DNA from: Entamoeba invadens IP1
Taxonomy: Eukaryota > Evosea > Mastigamoebida > Endamoebidae
Direction: 5' to 3'
Assembly (NCBI RefSeq): GCF_000330505.1
Contig: NW_004191893.1
Location: 185,054 to 195,654 of the forward strand
Length of the DNA: 10,601 nt
Under the pieces are notes generated by a model. That model saw nothing but the letters and a program-made list of their open reading frames with translations. It did not search any database and was not told the origin of the DNA. The position numbers were made by a program, and so were the translations under genes. Shown here piece by piece: positions 1 through 9,450 of this stretch; the first letter of the stretch is position 1; the number at the start of each line of letters is the position of its first letter.

Positions 1-1
1 A

Positions 2-2931
2 ATGTTTGAGAGAGACAAAATTGTGTTGTTTGAGATATCGACTATTATCGACGCCCCGATGAAATGGGACTGCACAAACCCGCAAGAATTCTATTTCAGA
101 AGGTGTTCGTACCATTCGGCTACTGATATGAACATCCCTTTCATTCCGATTTCATCGCCATCAACATCAATGCCATACCCTTCATCATTCCCAGACTCCT
201 TCTTCATCAAGCTGCAAATCACGAAGGCAGTGACTGACTTCTGTCAACTCTCCAAACAAGTCACAACACTGCAAATATCACATAACTATAAGCCATCAAT
301 GGTAATAGAAAGATTCTTGAAAACAGTACAGAGAGTCAGAACAGACTTTGAAGTTAACAATAAGATCTTTTACTTGAAGACGGTCGGGTACGACGAATAC
401 TTCTTCGACGACGTCCCAATCGGGAATTATAATTACATTCGAGAAATGTTGCGTCTCTCGAAGCCAATCAAAGTGATGTTGGTTCTTGAGGCTGGGGATT
501 TTGAGAAGAAGCTCGCGATCAGACAAAAAAGCGAAGAGTTGGAGAAGAATTGGGAGTTCGACCCATTGCCTATTGAGCTGCCGAATTTGGACACCATTCA
601 GCCGCACTTTGTCATCAAAAAGAAGTTTGGGATCTTCCTTGAGTCCATTGAAATGTCTAACGAGGTATTCCAGAGCAACACGAATTATGTCGTGTTGCTT
701 GAAATATGTTTTGGTGGTGCCGTGTTGTGGACTGGACGGTCTCCTATGGTCTGTCATGTATCAAACGACTCACTGAAGTACAAACAAATTCTCTTAAAGA
801 CTTGGGTTATGTTTGACGAGTGCCAGGTCTGCCGCATACCAAAGGAAGCATTACTTGTATTCAAAATAATGGAAGTGGACAAGAACGCGAAGATTAAGAG
901 GGGCTTTTCGAACAAGGATAACTGCCCACAATGTCACTTACCAGCATTCAATACAAAAGGAAGAGGCCCGTCGTTCTTTTGTAGTTGTGGGCTTGATTTG
1001 TCTCAAGAAGTCATTGAGAGTGAAAGTAATATGATGACGATAATTGGGTGGACAGACATTTATCTCTTTGATTATAGAAAGCTGATGATATCAGGAAACT
1101 ATAACTTGGCTGTGATGCTGCCGCCAGTCATTCCAATTGGTATACCAGTCACCGAGTTTGGCAATTTGAACCAATTGAATGGGAAGATCTCATTTTCTAT
1201 GCCACTTGGCCCAACAATCAAATTTGATAATATCAAAGAGGAGGAAACTCTTCAAAACACATTAACTGAAGACGAAAAGAAGAAGATCAATGTCTCAATT
1301 TTAACGACAAATCTCCTCAAAGAACTCACTGAAGAAGACAAAAAACTCATTTGGAAAGGAAGGTGTTTTATTCTCGAGGAAGAAAGTCTTCACCAACACC
1401 CAAGTTCAATTGTTTTGTTGTGCCAAAGTGTCCCTTGGAAGGAGCCTAAAGAAGTTTCGATATTTGAGGAAATCATTAAAAAGTGGCCGAAAGTGACACA
1501 CATCATTGCGATGAGGCTATTACATTTCTCATTTGCAAACACCTTCATTCGACAATACGCCGTGAGGTGTTTAATGGAATGCTCGGACGAACACTTGTCG
1601 ACTATTATGATGCAACTCATTCAATCACTCAAATTCGAAGCAACGCCACTCTCAGATCTTGCAATTTTCTTAATCCACAGAGCTCTGAACAAACGTTCGA
1701 CAATTGGACGTATCTTTTTCTGGTTAATTAAAAGTGAGTTGCACATCCCTGAAACACAGAGACGATTTGCTTTGTTGTTGGAGGCGTATTTGATGGTGTG
1801 TGGCGACCAACGTGTCTCAATAAAGAATCAAATTGACTTGTGCAAGAAGTTAACATCACTGTACACACAACAAAATCAAAATTGGAAGACCGACCAGAAC
1901 CAATTGATTAGGGAGTTGGACAGCATCAACCTCCCAAAAGTTGTTTACGTCCCGTTCAAACCGTCTCTCAAATTCACAAAAATCGTCTCGCTGAAGTGTA
2001 AAGTGCTCGACTCACTAAGAAAGCCATTGTTCCTCACGTTTGAAAATGAAGACCCTGTTGGTGACCCCATTTACATCATCTTTAAAAAAGATGACGACTT
2101 AAGACAAGACATGTTTGCTTTGAAAGTGCTTGAAGTGATGAATCAGATGTGGCAAAATGAAGGATATGATATGAGACTCACATGTTATGAATGCTTGGCT
2201 ATGGGAAATGCAGTTGGAATGATCGAAGTAGTACTGCGCTCTGAAACTATTGCTGCCATTCAAAAGAAAATGTATGGAGGGAATGTGAGTGCGGCTTTCC
2301 AAGAGGACCCACTCTTTAGGTGGCTGAAAGAGAAGAATCCCGGGAAAGAAGAGATGAGCAACGCACAACAAAATTTTATATTTTCATGTGCTGGATATTG
2401 TGTGGCAACGTATGTACTTGGTGTTGGTGACCGACATAACGACAACATTCTCCTCACTCCGACAGGCCATTTGGTTCATATTGACTTTGGTCACATTCTT
2501 GGGAACGTTGAAAAGTTCAAGGGCTTCAAACGGGAGACAGCGCCGTTTGTGTTGACCAAAGAGTTTGTGTATGTTATGGGGGGTAAAAATTCCGACGGGT
2601 TTAAGTTGTTTGTCAGTCTCTGTTGTGACACATTCCTCATCTTGAGAAAGAATTTCCATGGTCTGATCAACTTATTTACAATGGTTTGTTGTGTACCTTT
2701 TCTTTGTTTTGTTAACGAATTCACAAGAAGATGCTGTCGACTGGATTGCCAGAGTTGAGGAGAACAGACGATATGGAGTATTTGTTGAACAGTTTGGTGC
2801 TTGATCGATCAGAAGCGGATGCAAGAGCGTACTTTGAGAAGTTGATCAATGTGGCACTCGAGGCGTTGATGACAAGAGTTAATAATGCGATTCACATTTT
2901 CGCACATCCGGACGTCAAGGAAGATGTGTAA
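2..2931 (+). CDS. Class I phosphoinositide 3-kinase catalytic subunit (p110-like), 5' partial, spliced
   Basis: Exons 2-2683 and 2731-2931 give 960 residues (numbered from the first in-window codon). It should phosphorylate the 3-position of inositol phospholipids at the plasma membrane. Domains in order: Ras-binding domain about 94-167 (with YDEYFFDDVPIGNYNYIRE), C2 domain about 202-400, helical PIK domain about 442-603, kinase domain about 670-955. Visible kinase motifs are FKKDDDLRQD with ATP-binding Lys695, the catalytic loop GVGDRHNDN (807-815) and DFG at 828-830. The protein ends just after the kinase domain, with no PX or second C2 domain, which argues for class I rather than class II; the RBD excludes class III. 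Two oddities are a Cys cluster at 308-329 inside the C2 domain and a weak first basic patch in the activation loop. The ATG at position 2 may be the start or an internal Met; an adaptor-binding domain could lie upstream. Family assignment is secure; substrate class is inferred. Confidence 0.95.
2684..2730 (+). other. Intron in PI3K gene (phase 0, 47 bp)
   Basis: It begins GTTTGT and ends AAGAAG. Splicing joins INLFTM directly to MLSTGLPEL, which restores the conserved C-lobe run of PI3Ks across a change of reading frame. An alternative acceptor at 2726-2727 would only add one Lys. The alignment with the family favours 2730. If retained, translation stops at 2756-2758 and the last 66 residues of the kinase domain are lost. 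Confidence 0.88.
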
Positions 2932-2949
2932 TGTATACGATTATTCAAG

Positions 2950-3002
2950 TGTTTTTGAAAGTTGTGAATAACAAAATCTGTTTTTGTTATTGTTTTTGAA
3001 AG
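2950..3002 (+). repeat. Pair of 12-bp direct repeats flanking the hairpin
   Basis: TGTTTTTGAAAG occurs at 2950-2961 and again at 2991-3002. The two copies bracket the inverted repeat, and the second shares its first base with the end of the stem. The pattern could reflect a small duplication. No function is implied by the sequence. Confidence 0.5.
2967..2991 (+). terminator. Perfect 10-bp hairpin downstream of PI3K stop
   Basis: AATAACAAAA (2967-2976) and TTTTGTTATT (2982-2991) are exact inverse complements around the 5-nt loop TCTGT. It lies 36 bases past the PI3K stop codon. In a eukaryote this is not a rho-independent terminator; a role as a 3' UTR or 3'-end element is only inferred. The structure is plain, but an AT-rich stem of this size can arise by chance. 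Confidence 0.35.
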
Positions 3003-3192
3003 CAATTTTTTGGTATAATTTCAACACAAATGAGTTCTTTGTTTACCAATTCCCTTCTTTTTTATATCAACAATGTTACATGGAAATAACCCCCTGTGTA
3101 GCAGGTAAACTCCACAAATTTAATTGTTTATTGTTCTGCACACCAGAAAAATTGGGTTGCCGAACGAAAAAACGGACTGGAACTAAAAATGA

Positions 3193-3354
3193 AAGGAACG
3201 CGTTCTAATATCAAGATTGAGCCAACCCTCCCGACTTGTTCTATGGAATTATGCAGATGTAAGGCGAGTTTATAAGGAAGAACGACACTCACAAATAGAC
3301 GAGTTTGGTGTTGTTGAAAAACAAACACTATCTGAGAATGAAAGGTTTCTTTAA
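3193..3354 (+). pseudogene. Possible coding remnant, no start codon
   Basis: An open frame of 53 codons runs from just after a TGA (3190-3192) to a TAA (3352-3354). It has no ATG. Its second half reads like protein, with mixed charged and hydrophobic residues (for example RRVYKEERHSQIDEFG), unlike the low-complexity translations of the surrounding intergenic DNA. I do not recognise a family. It could be a gene fragment, an exon of an unannotated spliced gene, or chance. Confidence 0.15.
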
Positions 3355-3623
3355 CTAAAACATATAATAACCGAAATCTTATAATTTCGATTCGACTTAT
3401 TTTGCTTCTCACCACCAGTGCGCATTCGCCCATCAATGGCATTTTTAAAAAGTAAAACAATATATAGAAATAAGAAAGAAGAGTTTTCTTATTCAACAGA
3501 GCCGATTCAAATTAGAAAAAAATGAAAATGCATTGCTAAAAACATAAACGGAAACCATAGCACCAATAAAGTTCTTTGTAGTTACTCAAACAAGGATTCT
3601 TTCTTCAAAAATCTTTAAGAAAC

Positions 3624-3630
3624 TATAAAA
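3624..3630 (+). promoter_or_regulatory. TATA-like box of PH-domain gene
   Basis: TATAAAA lies 33 bases upstream of the ATG at 3657, a spacing that fits the short 5' UTRs of Entamoeba. The stretch AAAATGTATTCAG just downstream resembles an initiator. That stretch contains an out-of-frame ATG at 3638, so transcription probably starts after it. Confidence 0.4.
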
Positions 3631-3656
3631 CTGTAAAATGTATTCAGATCACATAT

Positions 3657-5151
3657 ATGACAGATGACCAAGAGAGTTTGCACGTTTCCGTCGAGAGTTT
3701 AAGGCCAAGTCTCTTTGAGGGATGGGCTAAAAAACAGGGTGGAGCTGTCAAGACGTGGAAAAAGAGATGGTTTGTGTTGAAAGAGAATAGGTTGTGGTAC
3801 TTTGCGTCCAAAACAGCAACTTCTGCAAAAGGGTTTATAGAGTTACTTCCAGGAACGGAGACTCGAGATGTCACTGAGAATAAAAAGTTCATGTTTTCGA
3901 TCAACTCGAGGAATTTAAAGTTTGTTGGATTTATTGTAATAAGTTCTTAATGAAGTTGGTGTACTGATGCACAGAGGTCCACGCGTTTTTTTCATCGTCA
4001 CTGAAAATTCGGTCGACCACGAGTCCTTTTTTGACGCCGTTCGTAAAGTCCTTGTGAAAAGCTCACCACCAAAACCTGTTGCGGCACAAAGCAATACCGA
4101 AATTTCTGCTCCTAAACCAGTCCAAAGTTCAACACTCGTCACACAAGCACCAGCACCAACACAAAATATGGCAACACAACAACCAAGTACATCAGCTGTG
4201 TCAATTCAAGGCGCGTTACAAGCAAAGTGCGACGGAAGAAAAAATATTGCGAAAGTTAAGGCTAAGATCCCATGGCTTCAGGCAGAAGGAGAGAACGTTG
4301 TCGAGTTTTGGAAATATTGGATGGACTCGACCCCTCAACCAGACGCACTTGAACCAGGACAATCGATTCAATATATGCTTGTTGTGTCGGGAAACACCGA
4401 CAAATTGTCGTGGCGTGTGTATGGTCCACAAGGCGCATTGATTCAAAGTATGGTCGACTTCTTCTGGAATGTTGGTGCGCCAGACGAAGAGATCGACCAC
4501 TTAAATAACTTGGGGTGCCAAATAAACCCTAGCGAAATTGGGTCGTGGATTGACATGAGTGTGATGAATGGAATGGATGGAGGGTGGTTCTTCAAAGGTG
4601 AGTTGTCGTGTGATATCATTCGAGACACGGCTGACAAATGTGAGCATTCTGAAAAATTGATCAATTGGGCGAAGGAACAAGGCCTCAGTTATATGTGTCA
4701 AATGGGAAGAGATATGGGTGCTACACCACCACGTCAATCAGAGTTCAGATTCAAATTGGACGGTACTGTTGTGATTCGGATGGAAAAGATCAACTCGGCG
4801 TTCTCAACATTTGGATTTCCACCTATTGCGACAAACATATCAGATATTTTAAGTAATCTCCCACCCGTCTACACATACTTCTACTTGTGTGTCATCGTCT
4901 CAAGCGATGGCTTTGTAAAAATCAGTGTGTTGGTGCCATCACCGAAGCAAGACTTGATCGACCAATTTTTGGGAAGCATGGGTGACGTTAAAGATACCCA
5001 TATTGCTCTTCATAACGACATTATGAGTACACTTGGAACAACACCGTTGTTTGTCGAGTATACATTCTTGAACCAAGGGTATGGGTATGAGGTCTACAAG
5101 GAGGGAGCAGACGTACTTGTTCACTACAACCTCGGCACGGAGTCAAGATAA
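3657..5151 (+). CDS. PH-domain protein with unrecognised C-terminal domain, spliced
   Basis: Exons 3657-3919 and 3975-5151 encode 479 residues. The N-terminal PH domain (about 19-115) closely resembles that of cytohesin/GRP1: EGWAKKQGGAVKTWKKRWFV has the basic beta1-beta2 loop (Lys25, Lys26, Lys32, Lys35, Lys36, Arg37) that binds 3-phosphoinositides in that group. A linker rich in Pro, Ala, Gln, Ser and Thr (about 116-169) follows, with AP and QP repeats. The remaining 170-479 region is globular, rich in Trp and Gly, with a distinctive NGMDGGWFF at 286-294; I do not recognise it. There is no Sec7, GAP, kinase or other catalytic signature, so the protein may be a membrane-recruited adaptor. 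It lies 725 bp downstream of the PI3K gene, which should make its ligand; that functional link is inference. The start is the first in-frame ATG and leaves the PH domain complete. PH call is firm, overall function unknown. Confidence 0.9.
3920..3974 (+). other. Intron in PH-domain gene (phase 2, 55 bp)
   Basis: It begins GTTTGT and ends CACAG. Splicing turns AA|A into Lys88 and joins NSRNLK to GPRVFFIVTE, completing the last strands and C-terminal helix of the PH domain across a frame change. Retention would stop translation at 3948-3950 and give a 97-residue protein lacking the end of the PH domain and the whole C-terminal region. Confidence 0.9.
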
Positions 5152-5181
5152 ACAAATTGAATACCCAATTTCTTACGTCTA

Positions 5182-5191
5182 GTATTTAAAC
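5182..5191 (+). promoter_or_regulatory. TATA-like box GTATTTAAAC upstream of MON2-like gene
   Basis: The sequence matches the Entamoeba TATA consensus GTATTTAAA(G/C) exactly. It lies 31 bases past the stop of the PH-domain gene but about 140 bases before the ATG at 5330, farther than usual for this genus, where 5' UTRs are short. It may drive the MON2-like gene with a long leader, or be a chance AT-rich match. Confidence 0.4.
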
Positions 5192-5231
5192 CAAATTTCT
5201 TTCTTCTTGTTATTGATTACTAGAAGGATAA

Positions 5232-5280
5232 TAATAATATGCATATTTGGGAATATATTCCTCCTAATATTGCATTATTA
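5232..5280. repeat. AT-rich inverted repeat with nested palindromes
   Basis: TAATAAT (5232-5238) pairs with ATTATTA (5274-5280), with further imperfect pairing inward. Inside are two perfect palindromes, ATATGCATAT (5237-5246) and GGAATATATTCC (5250-5261). The element sits between the TATA-like box and the start codon of the MON2-like gene. It could be a regulatory-protein site or a leader hairpin, or simply AT-rich sequence. Confidence 0.35.
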
Positions 5281-5329
5281 AATTTCTTTGCAATAAAAAG
5301 AAACTCGAACTTGAAACACTCAAAAAGGG

Positions 5330-8300
5330 ATGGAAAAGAAGGTGTACAGCTGTAAGGCCTTTTCTGAAATGTATAACAATCTGTATGTAGAAGTGAAAAA
5401 GAAGAAAAAGACGGAGACGCTGATGTTGGATATGGTCAAAAACGCGACGGGAATTAAGGGGATGAAAGAGGACCAATTTCTTGAGGACGTTAAACAGAAT
5501 CAAGCAAAGTACTTTGACCCATTATTAAAAGCGATTGAAAGTAATGTCACTAAATGTTGTTCGTTGGCGTTGGAGATGCTCACTATGTTTTTTGAAACCG
5601 ACACATTTAGCTCGCAATGGTTCTGTCGGGTGATGAAATGTTTGAACAAAATGGAAACGAACGACGAACTTTGCACAAAAATAGTTATAATGCTGTCTTT
5701 GGTCTTTTCAACACCGAAACTTGTCTTTCTGTTCCAAGGAGATGCACTTATTGATGTGTATTGCTTCCTATTTGGTTTGGTAGAAAGCGAGAAAGGGAAA
5801 TATTATGACAACTTCTGTGAATGGACGTTTAACATCTTTTTGGTGTTGAACAATAATAAAGAACAAAAGGAAACTTCATTCTTGGAGGACCAAGTCTGTG
5901 TGTTATTCAAGGAGTTTTGTTGCATCATCAAAACAGGGAGATCCGTTGTGTTAAAAACCACAAAGACGCTTGTCTCGGTGCAGATGATTAGTTCTATTTT
6001 GAGAAAAAATCCAATTCTTTTCGAAGTTTGTTGTTTCAAAGTAGTCTTATTTGTTGTGACTTTAATAATATAAATAGAATATCAATGGAATAGATGATGG
6101 GACTCAAATATAGAAACCCAAATTCTTGGAGGCAGTCTCATCTGATTGTTATCAGATGTGTTTTTGGTTACTGGATAACGCGATATATAACACGGGTGTC
6201 TTTGAATTGGTTCAACTTGTTGTAACGAAATATTCTTATGCCAATAACTTTGTTCGATTATTCACGAAATTGCTTGGGTTGGTCACAAAGGAAAAGGCGA
6301 AGGAGGTGCAGTTCACCTCGATCCAACGCATTTCCGAATATTTTGACAAAACAATCGAAAGAGGGAATTGGAAAGAAGTTGTTGTGCCGTCGCAAGAGTT
6401 CTGTAACTTCTGTTTGGAGATGTATGCAAGGTTTGGGAGTGATAACATCGAAATACCATTTGTGACATTTAATGTATCACTTGATTTGGGGAAGGTCATG
6501 GCGTCTCCCGATGGATGTATCTGTTGTGTGATGACAAAAGTTTTAATGAACGTTGCATCGTTTTTGCTTGCGGACAAAGAACGGCTTACAAAGAAAGAAG
6601 AGAACTACACAATACTTTTTGGAGCAATTCAACAACAAATGATCTACTTTGTGAACACTAAAACACCACTGGTGTTGTTAGAAGAATATTTGAAATTCAT
6701 TCTTAACACAATTGGCGTTGTTTTGCCATTGCAACTGTATGAATATGCAGATGTCCTTCTGAGTGAATTAGTCAAAGCAACAAAGACAGTGCCACTCCCA
6801 CAAAATGTAAATGGGCTGTTGGGGGAAAAGGAGATGGCGTTTCTGAAATGTGTTACAGACATTTTCACCAATTTTGGAGATATTTTCACACAAGACGAAT
6901 TTCACACTGTTTTGCAGATGATTGCGACTGTGAAATCACTTTCGATATACTCTCCACTTATCAAGGAGAATAAGACAACATCGGTGATATTCAATTTTGC
7001 GTTTGAGAACAGCCCGACATGGCCCGATGAGACGTTTGTGCATTATGTTGAGACGTTATGTGTGATATGTGGTACCGTCATGAAAGAATATAGAAGTGAC
7101 ACGTTTAAAATTGAGAGGTACTACTTTGAGGAATTATACCGGATAGTATTTTCCCAAACAAAACGATTTGTACTCATCAAGGATATTGTGCGTCCGATAT
7201 TTATTAAATGTGTAGAACACAATGAAGAGTGCATCAACTCATTCTTCTTTAACCAAAGCAACGAGGTGATCGAAAAAAAGAAACTCGACCCTTTCTTGCC
7301 AATCTTTTTAGAGTTGTTTTTCGACGTTTCGTTTGTGGTTTTCAATGACAAAACAAAGTCGAAGTTGGGGCTTCTCGACATATTGGTGACTCATGTCGAC
7401 ACTGTTGTCACCAAAAGCGATTTAAACAGATTTTTCGAGCTAGTGAAAACGTGTGCAACAAAAGACGTCACGAGTCAGGCGTTCACTTTAGTCAAAGAAT
7501 TGTGTAAAGCGGATTTACTTCGCGAGATGGATAAAGCGCACTTAGTTTCGCTTTTTTCAGTTGTTCGAACCTATGTTGAGCAAAATGTTGAATTGAACAT
7601 TGCATTAAGTTCCATTGAATTACAATGGAATTTGTTGGAAGGGGTACACCAAATGCCAGAGACGGTGATCACTAAACAAGAGAAGGAGGATGTGATGTAT
7701 TTACTCTTCGACCAAATGCTTGAAGAAATTGAAGATGAACGATATGACATTTGGTTTTCTGCCGCACAGACACTTTTACGTGCGATCAATGATCAAGGAG
7801 TGTTTTTCAGTGATGAGGGGTGGGAGAAATTGATCAACGGGATATTTTACAGTGCATTTCAGAAGTTGAAAGTTATTGTCTTTCCGAAAGTGTTGAATAT
7901 GACAGACATCCCACGCAAAGAAGATATTGAAAAGACTGAAATCTTTGGTCGTGTGACAACGGAAATTCGAAGGTGGAATGACTCGGTCACGGCAGATTTG
8001 TCATGTGTGATGCGGTCGCTTAAAGTGATGTTCAAGAAGTTTAAAGACGAGGATACAAAGAAACAAGTGTATCGATGCATCTTAGGGTTCACAGAATTTG
8101 CGTTTTTTAGACCGACCATTGCGGGAATTGAAATTGGGATGAAATACGTCTTTAAACTTGCACCAATCCTATTTGATGAGTCGTTGTTCATAACAGTTGA
8201 CAACGCCCTTGTTCAAGATACGTTGGACGAAATTGAAATGATCAATAAGTTTGTGTTGTTCAACAATGGCGTCTTTACTGGAACTTCTGTTTTGTACTTG

Positions 8301-9347
8301 AACTTACTGCTCGACTTCTTTGTCATTGGAAATGGTGAAGTCAAAAAGCGAATAGTCTCGATGGTTTGTAAATTCTTCACTGTTTTTCCAGGAGACTTCT
8401 ATGTTTCTGAAAGAGGCGGTACGCTAGTCCAAGAAAAGGTTTTGTCCCTTTTTGAAGTCATTTTGAAAGACAAAAATTTCAACGACATTCAAACAGACGT
8501 GAAAAAGTCCATTGAGTTTGCGTTTGATAGTATCACAGGTGTTGAAACTGTCAACTTACAAGCCAAAAAATCGAAATGGTGGGGAGTTAATGTATTATTG
8601 CCTTTATTGAAAGTGTTTGGACTTGATGATGAAGTGAGAGAGCGAATAGTCAAAGGGGTCGACGTTGTTATTGATTTGTTTAATGACGAGTTCAAAGTGA
8701 ATGAAAGTGTTAAAAACGTGAACGAGAGTTACTCTGTTGAATCGTTCAAAAAAATGCTCACCACCCTTTTGGAGTTTTTAAAAATGTCTGAGAAAATTGG
8801 GCCGAACGAAGTCAAAGTGGTTGAGTGTATTTCAATAACACAACTCGAAAGGATGCAACACGACACTCTCATACTTTCAGACGCTGTTGTGTTTGGCGAA
8901 ACAGAAAAGGTATTTAAAGAAATAGAAACCCATAATTTTGTTGCATTAGACACTGACGACTTGAGAGAACTCGTAGAGGTCTATGGCAACTCACTTGAAT
9001 TCAAAGAGTATGGCAGAAACGTGTCGAAAGGAAGTTATCAGTGTTTGGTCGAAAACACCTTAACAATGAAAGATGTGGAACGTGTGAAAGTCATCAAGAA
9101 CAAAGTCCGGGAACGAGTCGATGCTTTGGTCCAAGCGTATAATGAAGAGTCTACTAATTGTAGAATAGCAGAAGTGCTCTTTGTGATAGAAAGTGTTATT
9201 GAGAGGTTTATAGCAAGTGGTGACAAGTCGATGATGAGGTGGTCGTACATCAAATTGGTCGATTTAGTCCCTTCACCGAACCAACCGATACGGGCCGCAG
9301 TCCAAAAGGCACTTTCCAAAATTGGAGAGCAAATATTTGTCGATTGA
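5330..9347 (+). CDS. MON2-like Golgi/endosome trafficking protein, spliced
   Basis: Exons 5330-6025 and 6114-9347 encode 1309 residues, mostly predicted helix in the style of HEAT/ARM repeats. Residues 61-88 (YFDPLLKAIE, then LALEML) resemble the N-terminal DCB domain shared by MON2 and large Arf exchange factors. Two stretches fit the MON2 family best: ELNIALSSIELQWNL (725-739), like the family's LNISLTA-GLLWN motif, and 773-817, with WFSAAQTLLRAINDQG followed by a Trp and an aromatic-rich helix. No Sec7 catalytic domain is visible, as expected for MON2 and unlike BIG or GBF. MON2 proteins act at the trans-Golgi and endosomes as scaffolds with Dopey and a P4-ATPase. At 1309 residues it is shorter than the roughly 1600-1700 of yeast and human homologues. 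The ATG at 5330 is the first after an in-frame TGA at 5312. An AACTCGA motif lies 28 bases upstream of it. Membership of the DCB/HUS superfamily is more certain than MON2 itself. Confidence 0.62.
6026..6113 (+). other. Intron in MON2-like gene (phase 0, 88 bp)
   Basis: It begins GTTTGT and ends AATATAG, both typical of Entamoeba. Splicing joins NPILFE to KPKFLEAVSS in frame and links two long open reading frames (232 and 1077 residues) that otherwise lie in different frames. The downstream frame has a TAG at the acceptor itself and no ATG near its beginning, so it cannot be a separate gene starting there. Retention would stop translation at 6071-6073. Confidence 0.92.
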
Positions 9348-9450
9348 TGGTATAAGAAATTATACTAAACTATACCGTAATTCATTATTTTTGGGTTTTC
9401 TAATCGAGAGCAAGTCTTTGATATCCTTCAAATAAAAGTGAAAAATAAAA

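Larger units (their letters stand above)
2932..3656. other. Intergenic region between PI3K and PH-domain gene
   Basis: This 725-bp stretch is more AT-rich than the genes around it and has no convincing gene on either strand. It must hold the PI3K 3' UTR and the promoter of the PH-domain gene. I see a hairpin at 2967-2991 flanked by direct repeats, an open stretch without a start codon at 3193-3354, and a TATA-like box at 3624-3630. No tRNA-like or transposon-like structure was recognised, although an old diverged repeat cannot be excluded by eye. Confidence 0.7.

Noticed and set aside
296..757. Minus-strand open frame of 153 codons opposite the PI3K gene, with many similar shadows elsewhere
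   Set aside because: They lie wholly within well-supported coding exons, show no domains, and follow from codon usage of the plus-strand genes.
2984..3208. Plus-strand open frame of 74 codons after the PI3K gene
   Set aside because: It has no ATG at its beginning and is rich in Phe, Tyr and Leu from T-rich DNA. It starts within the hairpin region.
3128..3496. Minus-strand open frame of 122 codons in the intergenic region
   Set aside because: It opens with TTG rather than ATG, its translation is hydrophobic low-complexity sequence with no domain, and it overlaps the promoter region of the PH-domain gene on the other strand. It looks like a by-product of AT-rich DNA.
3638..3667. Upstream ATG as start of the PH-domain gene
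   Set aside because: It is in another frame and reaches a stop at 3665-3667 after nine codons. It probably lies upstream of the transcription start.
6126..9347. A separate gene starting at TTG 6126
   Set aside because: The frame runs back to a TAG that serves as a splice acceptor at 6113. Joining to 5330-6025 through a GTTTGT intron gives one continuous helical protein.
5330..9347. BIG/GBF-type Arf exchange factor
   Set aside because: No Sec7 domain motif was found anywhere in the 1309 residues.
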